Below, piece by piece: positions 1 to 7,865 of a stretch of DNA of 64,000 nt. Under the pieces are notes generated by a model. It saw only the letters and a list, made by a program, of their open reading frames with translations. It had not been told where the DNA came from and did not search any database. The number at the start of each line of letters is the position of its first letter. Within the stretch, counting starts at the first letter, position 1. The translations under genes and the position numbers were made by a program. Source of the stretch: Flammeovirga sp. EKP202 (GTDB lineage: Bacteria > Bacteroidota > Bacteroidia > Cytophagales > Flammeovirgaceae); NCBI RefSeq assembly GCF_014534745.1, contig NZ_JACVVP010000010.1:124001-188000 (forward strand), in the 5' to 3' direction.

Positions 1-2843
1 AGAAAAACACTTACTTAGTTATTGATGCCAAAGGACACTCATCACTTGTAAGAAAAGTTGCCTTTACCTCCAATAATCAAAATATCATTTCAGTGTCCGA
101 AGATAAAACAATTAGACTGTGGGATTTAAAATCCAATGCTTTGATTAAAACGCTATGGGGACAACATACAGAAGGAAAAGAGGGGAGATATAATGCCTTA
201 GCTTTAGCACCTAATAGCAGTATTGTTGCAGTTGGGGGATTTTTAGAAAATAATGAAATTAGAATTATAGATCTTAGAAGTGGCAAACAGATCGCTTCTT
301 TATTAGGGCATGAAAATGTGATTACAGATTTAAAATTCTCTTCTGATGGACAATGGTTAGCATCAGCAAGTGCTGATAAGACTGCTAAAATATGGTATAT
401 CCCTGAGTTAGGTGAGGAAGGTTTTAATGATGAACCTTATGAGAAATTGACAATCGATGATCACTCGGATATTGTTTATAATATTGATTTTTCTGAAGAT
501 AGAACGAAGCTTGTAACTTGTTCTTTTGATGGTAGTGTAAAACTTTATTCCATGGCTGTTGCAATGAGTAATGCCAGTCTTGTGAAAGTTTGGGAGACAA
601 ACAGCAAATTTACGAATGTAGATATTTCTAATGATAATCAGTATGTAGTAGGAGGGCAAACAAATGGTAAAGTTATCGTTTGGAATACTAATGGGACTGA
701 AGTAGCGACTCTTTCAGATACAAAGGGTTTTATCAGCAGCTTAAATTTTTCAGAGGATGATGAAAAGCTAATGGTTACTGACGCTAAAGGTAATGTCTAT
801 TTTTATAGTACTGACGTTTGGTTGAAGAGAGATACTTTTAATGTAAAAGATGGATTAATAACCGCAGCGGCATTTGCTAATAAATCCTCTGATTATGCTG
901 TAATTGCTACTGGTTCTGAAGGGAATATTAAACTTTGGGATCTAAAGAATAAAAAGGTAATTCGTGAATTTAATGGTGAAGGTATTTCCAATAAAAGAAT
1001 TGGAAGGAGTGACAAACTCAATTTTTCGCTTTCCATCACACCAAAAAACAAACAACCCTACAATAAGACCTTCGATTTTGAAACACTCACAATGGGTCTT
1101 CAAAAACCAATACAAACGGATTTCAAAATGCCCGAAATTCAACAAAATGGGCTTTTATTGAAAAAGCTCAATGCATATATATTACAATGTGGTACTACTA
1201 AAATTCAGAACGATAAAAACAGAGATAAAGGAATCAATGCTTATTGTTTTACACCTTCAGATGATATTATTGTTGCAAGTGGAGGTTCTTTGAAACTCTA
1301 TTCCAACTCAGGAAATCTAATCAGATCTTTTGAAGGTCATAGTGGCTCAGTAACGACTGCTAATGTCTCAAAAGAAGGTAAATATTTAATCTCTTCAAGT
1401 ACAGATCAAACGACTAAGATTTGGAATTTACAAACAGGAGAGTTGTTAGCTTCATTGTTTGTTAGTATTTCTAATGATTGGGTATGTTGGTCACCACATG
1501 GATACTACCATGCTTCAGCAGGTGGTGAAAAATATATTGGCTGGCTGAAAAATAATGGAGTAGGTAACCTTGCGACTTATTATCCTGTAAGCTTTGCATC
1601 AAAAGAATTTCACAAGAAAGATATTCTAATAAAGATTATACAATTAGGTTCATTTGAGGCAGCAAAGAAAGAGATGATGTTTACAACAGTAGCTTTATCT
1701 AATGTTGTGGCACAACAACCTAAAATCAATTGGATATCTCCAACATTCACTAACAATGTCCATGAGATTGGTGGTCATGCTAAAATTGAAGCAAAAGTGG
1801 AGAGCTCGTCCAAGTTAAAATCTTTAAAATTATTGATTGATGGTAGACCGACTGTTATTCCTTTAGATGGCCTTGTAGAAGAAGGAGGGAAGTACATTTA
1901 TTCAATCAACACTGAAGTTAAAGTGGAAAAAAAAGAAGTGAATTTTCAAATTTTCGCGGCTAATACGACTACTAAAATTACTTCAGAAGCAAGAAAAGTG
2001 GTTTCTGGTGGTCCTACAAAAGATAGTTCACTAGATATGAGTTTTGACTTGGAAGCAATGTTTAACACGGTAGAAAATAAAGCTTCTCTTAAAACTAATA
2101 TTTATCTATTAGCGATTGGGGTCTCCAAATATCAAAATTCAGAATTAGACTTAACTTTTGCTGATAATGATGCCATTGCTATTGCGGATATTTATAGTAA
2201 ACAAAGGAATAGAAGTGTTTTCAATGAAGTCAATATTAAAAAATTAACCAACGAAGAGGCCAATAAATCTAACATCGTTGAAGGCTTTAAATGGCTTTCC
2301 GAAAATGCCACTTCAAAAGATTTAGCTATAGTATTCATCGCATCACATGGTTTAAATCATGAAGACAACTTTTATATTATTCCACATGATGTAAAATTGG
2401 ATGACGTTAAAAATACAGCTGTAAGTTGGTCGGACTGTTCCAATGTAATGTCATCTTTGCCCTCACAAGTATTGATGTATGTTGATGCTTGTAATAGTGG
2501 TCAACTCGGAAAAGATATCACTAGATCAGACAATACGGAAAGTATAAGACAATTATCCTCTGATGAGAATGGTGTTGTTATAATGTCTGGTTCAACAGGT
2601 AACGAAAGTTCTTTGGAATCTCCAAAATGGCAACATGGAGCATTTACTGCCGCTCTAATTGATGGACTAGGAGAGGGCAAAGCCGATTATTCACGAGATA
2701 ATATTATTTCATTAAGAGAGCTTGATTTGTTTATTGCCATGAAAGTTGATGAATTGACAGAAGGGAAGCAGCATCCAACCACCCAAAAGCCAAGTACAAT
2801 TAGTTCGATGACAATTGGTGTAACGAGTGGTGAAGGAAATTAA
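1..2843 (+). CDS. WD40-repeat / caspase-like (C14) fusion protein, 5'-truncated by the window
   Basis: The reading frame is open from the first bases, and a WD40 repeat (GHSSLVRKVAF...IRLWD) already runs across the GTG at 93, so the true start is outside the window. The first two thirds contain degenerate WD40 blades ending in LWD, IWY or IWN motifs, predicted to form one or two propellers. A linker with an Ig-like stretch follows, then a C-terminal caspase-fold peptidase domain beginning near YLLAIGVSKYQ. The catalytic pair is visible: His in IASHG (codon at 2346) and Cys in VDACNSGQ (codon at 2490). Family knowledge: bacterial caspase-like (metacaspase/C14) proteins fused to WD40 repeats are thought to act in signalling or regulated proteolysis, with the propeller as sensor or scaffold; substrates are unknown. 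A terminator follows immediately, so it is the last gene of its transcript. The domain call is firm, the biological role is not. Confidence 0.9.
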   Translation, partial: KNTYLVIDAKGHSSLVRKVAFTSNNQNIISVSEDKTIRLWDLKSNALIKTLWGQHTEGKEGRYNALALAPNSSIVAVGGFLENNEIRIIDLRSGKQIASLLGHENVITDLKFSSDGQWLASASADKTAKIWYIPELGEEGFNDEPYEKLTIDDHSDIVYNIDFSEDRTKLVTCSFDGSVKLYSMAVAMSNASLVKVWETNSKFTNVDISNDNQYVVGGQTNGKVIVWNTNGTEVATLSDTKGFISSLNFSEDDEKLMVTDAKGNVYFYSTDVWLKRDTFNVKDGLITAAAFANKSSDYAVIATGSEGNIKLWDLKNKKVIREFNGEGISNKRIGRSDKLNFSLSITPKNKQPYNKTFDFETLTMGLQKPIQTDFKMPEIQQNGLLLKKLNAYILQCGTTKIQNDKNRDKGINAYCFTPSDDIIVASGGSLKLYSNSGNLIRSFEGHSGSVTTANVSKEGKYLISSSTDQTTKIWNLQTGELLASLFVSISNDWVCWSPHGYYHASAGGEKYIGWLKNNGVGNLATYYPVSFASKEFHKKDILIKIIQLGSFEAAKKEMMFTTVALSNVVAQQPKINWISPTFTNNVHEIGGHAKIEAKVESSSKLKSLKLLIDGRPTVIPLDGLVEEGGKYIYSINTEVKVEKKEVNFQIFAANTTTKITSEARKVVSGGPTKDSSLDMSFDLEAMFNTVENKASLKTNIYLLAIGVSKYQNSELDLTFADNDAIAIADIYSKQRNRSVFNEVNIKKLTNEEANKSNIVEGFKWLSENATSKDLAIVFIASHGLNHEDNFYIIPHDVKLDDVKNTAVSWSDCSNVMSSLPSQVLMYVDACNSGQLGKDITRSDNTESIRQLSSDENGVVIMSGSTGNESSLESPKWQHGAFTAALIDGLGEGKADYSRDNIISLRELDLFIAMKVDELTEGKQHPTTQKPSTISSMTIGVTSGEGN

Positions 2844-2889
2844 ATGAAAATAGAATTTGTATCGAAATTCAGAAAACTAATTTTCGTAG

Positions 2890-2923
2890 AAATAGCAGTC
2901 TAGCAATAGGCTGCTATTTTTTT
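2890..2923 (+). terminator. Rho-independent terminator of the WD40/caspase gene
   Basis: Perfect 9-bp stem AAATAGCAG (2890-2898) / CTGCTATTT (2911-2919), continued by a T-rich run. It begins 46 bases after the stop codon. Confidence 0.8.
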
Positions 2924-2954
2924 GTGAAATAATAGTTTAAATATATGTAAATAT

Positions 2955-2987
2955 AATAAAAGACTAATTTATCTTTTATTATATTTG
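2955..2987 (+). promoter_or_regulatory. Candidate promoter and operator of the YecH-like gene
   Basis: TATATTTG at 2980-2987 fits the Bacteroidota -7 element TAnnTTTG and lies 30 bases before the ATG at 3017. Immediately upstream, and sharing one base with it, is a perfect inverted repeat AATAAAAGA (2955-2963) / TCTTTTATT (2972-2980) separated by 8 bases. That position, in the -33/-7 spacer, is where a repressor dimer would sit. No clear -33 TTTG is visible. The operator reading is inference. Confidence 0.4.
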
Positions 2988-3016
2988 TTACATACAGAAA
3001 CAAAACAATATTTAAG

Positions 3017-3271
3017 ATGAATACTACACACATACATGAAGTAATCTTTTTGGTTCAAGACAATGACGGTGTTTATACTGAAGAAGGATTAAATCAAGCA
3101 ATTGCAGATAAAATGGGAGAGGACGTTCATTTTGTAGCTTGTTCAGGTATTCCTTTTCCAAAGGAAGAAGCGTTGTCATTCTTAGTAGAAAGAAGTAAGG
3201 TATTTGTCAATGAACAAGGGAAAGTTGAAGTTCATCCAACAATGAAAATGTGTGACTCACATACAAGATAA
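3017..3271 (+). CDS. YecH-like (DUF2492) putative metal-binding protein
   Basis: A small cytosolic protein of 84 residues resembling E. coli YecH and the DUF2492 family. Shared features are an N-terminal HxHEV motif (HIHEVIFLV), the YTEEGLNQAI segment, the F-x-A-C-S core (FVACSG) and a region EEALSFLVERSKVF close to the YecH C-terminal half. The conserved His and Cys give rise to the family's 'metal-binding' name, but no reaction is established. The gene stands alone, with its own candidate promoter and operator upstream and a strong terminator 35 bases downstream. Assignment rests on recalled family motifs. Confidence 0.75.
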   Translation: MNTTHIHEVIFLVQDNDGVYTEEGLNQAIADKMGEDVHFVACSGIPFPKEEALSFLVERSKVFVNEQGKVEVHPTMKMCDSHTR

Positions 3272-3305
3272 TGTAGATCAATTTGACATCAGGTTACATT
3301 ACACT

Positions 3306-3330
3306 AAAAGGGATTTTTATCCCTTTTTTT
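3306..3330 (+). terminator. Rho-independent terminator of the YecH-like gene
   Basis: Stem AAAAGGGAT (3306-3314) / ATCCCTTTT (3319-3327) with a TTTT loop, running into further T residues. Confidence 0.85.
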
Positions 3331-3466
3331 ATGCTTCAAAATATGCCATTGTCTACGATGATATTTACAGTAATATTATTAATAACCTAAAACAATTACC
3401 TCAACATAAATAAGAGGAGATAGTTTACAAATTCCTATTTAACATAACATAAATTATAATACAATG

Positions 3467-3505
3467 TAAAAAATAAACCCAATAACATATTTCTATATTA
3501 TTGGG
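3467..3505 (-). terminator. Rho-independent terminator of the MATE-gshF operon
   Basis: Stem CCCAATAA (3478-3485) / TTATTGGG (3498-3505). Read on the minus strand the hairpin is followed by a T-rich tract (TTTATTTTTT). It begins 17 bases after the gshF stop codon. Confidence 0.8.
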
Positions 3506-3521
3506 CATAAAACACGATACT

Positions 3522-5810
3522 TTAGTAACCCAAAGCATCTAAAACTTTTGCATTCAATTTTCGATTTTCTCCTTTGTAAGGGTAACAATGAATATGAATT
3601 GCCGGATTAAAATTCATTTCTATAATAGCATAATTATCATCCGTAGCTTCTTCACTGATATCGTCAATCATCATATCTAGACCAGTAATTTTCACATCTA
3701 ATGCTTTAGCGGCTTCTATTGCAATCTTCTTGTAAGAATCAGGAATATCATCTGTGTAATCAATACTGTCACCACCAGTAGAAATATTTGAATTTTCCCT
3801 AAGGTAAATAATTTGATCTTTTGATGGAATAAAATCAAAATCATAACCTTGAGTCTTTAAAAACATTTCTTCTGCTTCGCCAAGAGCTATTTTCTCTAGA
3901 GGCGTTTTATATCCCTTACCTCTGAGTGGATCTTTGTTTTTTTCAATTACTAATTCTCTAACAGTTGATTTACCATCACCTTTTACATTAGCCGGAACTC
4001 TGTGAAGAATTCCAACCACTTCATCATTAATAATGAAAATTCGATACTCTTTTCCTGTCACAAACTCTTCAATCAAGATAGAATTATCATGTTCAAATGC
4101 GATTTCTACAGCTCTTTCAAAAAGCTCAGCATCTTGATTTTCTTTTAGAATACTAATACCCAAACCAAAATTAGTAGACTTTGGTTTGATTACAATTGAC
4201 TGACCTTGGTAAAAGATAAAATCACTTTTTGCTTTCTCTATAGAAGTATATTGCTTACCTTTTGGTGTCCTAATCCCCACATTTTCAATGACCTTTTTAG
4301 TCATGACTTTATTTTCCATCATCAAAACACTCACATAATTGTCCAATGACGTTCTTGTCGCTTGCATTACATGCTCTTCTTTACCCCATCGGTCCAATTT
4401 GATGAAATTTTCAGTACGATCCATGATTTCAAAGTTTATGCCTCTAAGAATAGATTCTCTCAAAACCAATTGCGTTGAAAGTTCCATATCTTCTAAACCA
4501 TGAAATTTAAACTGAACTCCTTCAGAAGCTTCTTTATATTCAATTGCTTTTTCTAAATGCCATTGTATATACTCCTTGCCTTGAATCTCTTTTAGCGTAT
4601 GACAAGAAGGACGTTCTTTCCTATGTTCAGAGAGCAACATTAGCTTTTTAAAAGCCGAAGTATAATCCTTGGGTGCAAAAGCAACGAACATGTCAATTAT
4701 CTCAGCAGTAAGGTTCTGAATAGCATCATTTAATTTAACTTTATGCTCCTCTACAACAATATGTGCCTCTTCTGATAAACCTTCACTAGCTACAATTTCC
4801 TGGTTCATTGTTGCCTGAATTTGCTCCTCTTTTGTAATTTCCTTTCCCTCTTTATATAAACAAAAAAGTAAGAAAAGGTGGATTATTTTTGCTGTATCTT
4901 CACTAATTCCTATTTTTTGATGAGGGTCCAAATCAAGCAATCTAACTTCAACATACTTCAGTTTGCCGTTCACTTCCTTAAGTCGAATTGGAGTATAATT
5001 CTCTTTATAACTATTCAATACCCTCTCTTCAATAGCAGTATTAATACTTTGTTTATAATTCTTCATCGAACTATAATCCAAGACCAAATCATCAATATTC
5101 TTATAACCACATACCGTTGATCGCATTGATACCGCATGATCGAAATGATGACTATCTTTAGTTGCTTTGGGTAACTGATCAATACAGCACTTTAAATAGG
5201 TGTTATGTAATGCAGGACTATTTCCCAGTAGAGCAATTAGATACCATCTATAGCGAAGGAAGTTTCTTGTAATCTTTAAATACAATTCTTCTCTAAATTC
5301 TTCATAAGTTACATCGCCATCATATTGCTGATATAAAAACTGTATGTTCTTATCTTCTAAAGAAAAGTTATAGTGAATACCAGAAAGAAGCTGTTTCTTT
5401 TTACCGTATTTGGTTGCTAGATGATTTCTATATTCCTCATTTTCTTTGCCTTCAATACCAAAATCAGCTATTTTAATTTCATCTTCATTTTCTGGAAGTT
5501 CTGGAGGTGTACTTTGAGGCCATAATAGTTCATCTCCTAAGTTTTCTGTCACTACATCATGAATAGTCTCTAAAAAACCTAATGCTTCTCTAATTGAAGG
5601 TAACGGAGGTGTAATCATTTCTACTTGACTTTCTGAAAAATCAGTAGTGATATAAGGATGCGTTAATTTATTTCCAAAGACCGTTGGATGAGATGTAGTA
5701 GCCATTTTGCCATCTCTTGTGATTCTAACGTTTTCTTTTTCTAAACCGAAGTTACCTTCAAAGATGCGTTCAGTTCTATTATCTTTTAATATGTTTTGTA
5801 TCGTATGCAT
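3522..5810 (-). CDS. gshF: Bifunctional glutamate-cysteine ligase / glutathione synthetase (GshF, GshAB)
   Basis: A cytosolic enzyme making glutathione in two ATP-dependent steps: gamma-glutamylcysteine formation, then glycine addition. The 762 residues match the usual GshF size of about 750. The N-terminal two thirds is a GshA-type ligase, recognised by EGNFGLEKENVR near the start, FSESQVEMITPP (about residues 58-69) and the YRWYLIALLGNSPA segment. The C-terminal third is an ATP-grasp domain, with VIKPKSTNFGLGI, ILIEEFVTGKEYR and the terminal IIEMNFNPAIHIHCYP, which holds metal-binding residues. It starts 7 bases after the upstream MATE exporter gene, so the two are almost certainly co-transcribed, with a terminator after gshF. 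The pairing suggests export of glutathione, glutathione conjugates or oxidised/toxic compounds (inference). Confidence 0.95.
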   Translation of the reverse strand: MHTIQNILKDNRTERIFEGNFGLEKENVRITRDGKMATTSHPTVFGNKLTHPYITTDFSESQVEMITPPLPSIREALGFLETIHDVVTENLGDELLWPQSTPPELPENEDEIKIADFGIEGKENEEYRNHLATKYGKKKQLLSGIHYNFSLEDKNIQFLYQQYDGDVTYEEFREELYLKITRNFLRYRWYLIALLGNSPALHNTYLKCCIDQLPKATKDSHHFDHAVSMRSTVCGYKNIDDLVLDYSSMKNYKQSINTAIEERVLNSYKENYTPIRLKEVNGKLKYVEVRLLDLDPHQKIGISEDTAKIIHLFLLFCLYKEGKEITKEEQIQATMNQEIVASEGLSEEAHIVVEEHKVKLNDAIQNLTAEIIDMFVAFAPKDYTSAFKKLMLLSEHRKERPSCHTLKEIQGKEYIQWHLEKAIEYKEASEGVQFKFHGLEDMELSTQLVLRESILRGINFEIMDRTENFIKLDRWGKEEHVMQATRTSLDNYVSVLMMENKVMTKKVIENVGIRTPKGKQYTSIEKAKSDFIFYQGQSIVIKPKSTNFGLGISILKENQDAELFERAVEIAFEHDNSILIEEFVTGKEYRIFIINDEVVGILHRVPANVKGDGKSTVRELVIEKNKDPLRGKGYKTPLEKIALGEAEEMFLKTQGYDFDFIPSKDQIIYLRENSNISTGGDSIDYTDDIPDSYKKIAIEAAKALDVKITGLDMMIDDISEEATDDNYAIIEMNFNPAIHIHCYPYKGENRKLNAKVLDALGY

Positions 5811-5817
5811 AATTTTT

Positions 5818-7146
5818 TTAGTAAGTCGTTGAAAGGGTCATTTTTTTCTGAATGGAATAATAAGCCACACTAAGACTAATCGCTCTTAATAGTGTACTAA
5901 TAGCAATGGACATCCAAACACCATTAATTCCAAACAGATGTTCTTGTGATAAATAAAGAGCCATTGGAACTCTGATCACCGTCATAGTGATATTAATAGA
6001 AGCTGGAATTTTTGTTTTCCCCAGTCCATTTATAATACCTGATGTCACCATTTCCACTGTCATAAATACTTGAGACAAGCCGATAATTCTCAAATAACTT
6101 GCTCCTATGGCAACTGTTGTTTCTTCCATCACAAACCAACGGACAAAGAATTCTGGGAAACAATAAAATAGTATTCCCATTAACAAGCCCAAAACCACTG
6201 CAATTTTGATAGCAGTCTGATAACCTTCATGTACTCTATCATAAGCTTTAGCACCATAATTTTGACCAGTGAATGATAGCATTGCTCCCATCAATCCTCC
6301 GGTTATCATAAAGGTCATTGATTCAATCTGTAAACCAATTTTCTGTGCTGCAATAGCATCACTCCCCCATTGAGCAACAATTCTTGCCATAATAATTCCA
6401 ATCACAGTAAAAACAATCCTTTGAATGGAAGTTGGAATCCCTAAACGTATTGTATTGTAGATCTCATCAAAAGTCACTTCAAACGTTCCCTTTCCGAAGA
6501 AATTTGTAAATGATCTTCTGTAAAAAATCACAAAAGAAATCATTTGGGAAATAACAGTGGCAATTCCGGCTCCTATTACTCCAAAGTCAAATAAGAAGAT
6601 AAAGATTGGGTCTAATATGATATTAATGACGACACCAATCATGGTAATTTTCATGGGTGCTTTACTATCTCCACGACTATTACTAATAGAGGTAAACAAA
6701 AAGACTGCTTGAGAGAAGAAAAGACCCAAACCTGCAACTTTTAAATAAGAGACTGAAAGATCTTCAACGATGGAATTATTTAGGTTAAAGAACCCTATTA
6801 AATACTCAGGAATAGTTTGGATCAATACAAGCATCAATGTGACCACTGCACCTAACCCAATCAGTGATTCCCTACTAATTTTTTCAGCTCTTGTGTAGTT
6901 CTTTGACCCAATCTGTTGTGAGACAGAAATTCCTGTTCCAAGTATAAAAACGGACGCAATGGCCCAACATAGTTGTAGGAAAAACGCTGACGTTCCTACT
7001 GCCGCTACCGAATCACTACCTAATTTACCTACCCAGATCATGTCTGTAAAATTATAGGCAAATTGTAAAAACGAAGATGTAATGATAGGTAACGCTAGGG
7101 TAATAATATTTTGAAATACATTACCCTTCGTTAAATCTTTTTTCAT
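5818..7146 (-). CDS. MATE-family multidrug/cation antiporter
   Basis: An inner-membrane exporter with about 12 hydrophobic segments over 442 residues, typical for the NorM/DinF-type MATE family, which expels cationic or organic compounds in exchange for Na+ or H+. Family features are the N-terminal LALPIITSSFLQFAYNFTDMI, the VAAVGTSAFF stretch and the internal two-fold repetition (GLGLFFSQAVFLFTSISNSRG-like and GLSQVFMTVEMVTSGIINGLG-like halves). The frame is open to 7215, but I place the start at the ATG 7144-7146 (MKKDLTKGNVF), because MATE proteins normally begin with such a short polar leader and the extra 23 residues look non-coding. The stop is 7 bases before gshF: a two-gene operon. 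Substrate unknown. Confidence 0.9.
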   Translation of the reverse strand: MKKDLTKGNVFQNIITLALPIITSSFLQFAYNFTDMIWVGKLGSDSVAAVGTSAFFLQLCWAIASVFILGTGISVSQQIGSKNYTRAEKISRESLIGLGAVVTLMLVLIQTIPEYLIGFFNLNNSIVEDLSVSYLKVAGLGLFFSQAVFLFTSISNSRGDSKAPMKITMIGVVINIILDPIFIFLFDFGVIGAGIATVISQMISFVIFYRRSFTNFFGKGTFEVTFDEIYNTIRLGIPTSIQRIVFTVIGIIMARIVAQWGSDAIAAQKIGLQIESMTFMITGGLMGAMLSFTGQNYGAKAYDRVHEGYQTAIKIAVVLGLLMGILFYCFPEFFVRWFVMEETTVAIGASYLRIIGLSQVFMTVEMVTSGIINGLGKTKIPASINITMTVIRVPMALYLSQEHLFGINGVWMSIAISTLLRAISLSVAYYSIQKKMTLSTTY

Positions 7147-7228
7147 TAATTTTTTGGTATGAAAAGTTCCATTCCAATGATCGTAAAAGTGCTTGATTTT
7201 ATAATGAATAAGCACACTAATTCACCCT

Positions 7229-7246
7229 TATCAATTTAACTTGATA
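7229..7246. promoter_or_regulatory. Inverted repeat upstream of the MATE-gshF operon, possible operator
   Basis: Perfect 6-bp arms TATCAA / TTGATA around TTTAAC, about 80 bases upstream of the chosen MATE start. The size and spacing resemble MarR- or TetR-type operators, which often control exporters. No regulator gene is adjacent. Short enough to occur by chance. Confidence 0.25.
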
Positions 7247-7350
7247 GGAGTTTACAACCATATTTTTAATTTAAAGTATTAATTTTTGAATACTAATCAC
7301 ATGATAAATACAATGTTATATCATGCCGATGATGTAATTAAGGAATGGAC

Positions 7351-7761
7351 TTATAGCAATAAGCGGCATAGCCAAAAGATATATCTACTTAACCTTTTGG
7401 ATAAAAAACTTGCTCTATAATCTTTAACTGCCTTTTTATCTTTCTTTTCTTTGAGAGTGTGCTTTTTAGCTGTAATGACTGTAGTGTCATTATCGAAAGT
7501 ACTTAAAAATAAGGCACTAAAAGGAGAATGAATTGAAATAACTGTGTTGGCAATCGGTTTGTGGTCTTGAGGTAAACAACACTGTGTTTGATTGCCTTGG
7601 GTAGAAAAAATCTTGTGTTCTTTAGTTATTTCAATCTTATGGGGATCATCTTTTAATTTGCAACAGCTTTCCTTCTCCTCCTCGTTCATCAACAAAAAGG
7701 TGATCATGCATGTTACAAATGCAAGTGATAGATTAACTATATATAAAAGTCTTTTTCCCAT
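7351..7761 (-). CDS. Small membrane-anchored or exported protein of unknown function
   Basis: I do not recognise this 136-residue protein. It begins with a typical hydrophobic signal/anchor (MGKRLLYIVNLSLAFVTCMI), followed by a charged region with two Cys-Cys pairs (ESCCKLK and TQCCLPQ), a hydrophobic patch around SPFSALFLS, a Lys-rich stretch and a hydrophobic C-terminus (YIFWLCRLLL). The paired cysteines could bind metal or form disulfides (inference). It is the only sizeable frame on its strand between the MATE operon and sbcC; the overlapping plus-strand frame has no protein-like features. Whether it is expressed is uncertain. Confidence 0.5.
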   Translation of the reverse strand: MGKRLLYIVNLSLAFVTCMITFLLMNEEEKESCCKLKDDPHKIEITKEHKIFSTQGNQTQCCLPQDHKPIANTVISIHSPFSALFLSTFDNDTTVITAKKHTLKEKKDKKAVKDYRASFLSKRLSRYIFWLCRLLL

Positions 7762-7865
7762 AATTGATTATGACGAAATATATGAAAAATGGTTCATATA
7801 TAAATCACTATTCAATTATATTAACCTTTCTAAAATGATTAATTATGCATCATAATATTTTCAAG

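Noticed and set aside
7147-7215. N-terminal extension of the MATE exporter
   Set aside because: The 23 extra residues are unlike MATE leaders and the region contains likely promoter DNA.
7592-7855. 87-codon plus-strand frame
   Set aside because: Overlaps the minus-strand small Cys-pair protein that has a better signal-like start; its own sequence shows no recognisable feature.
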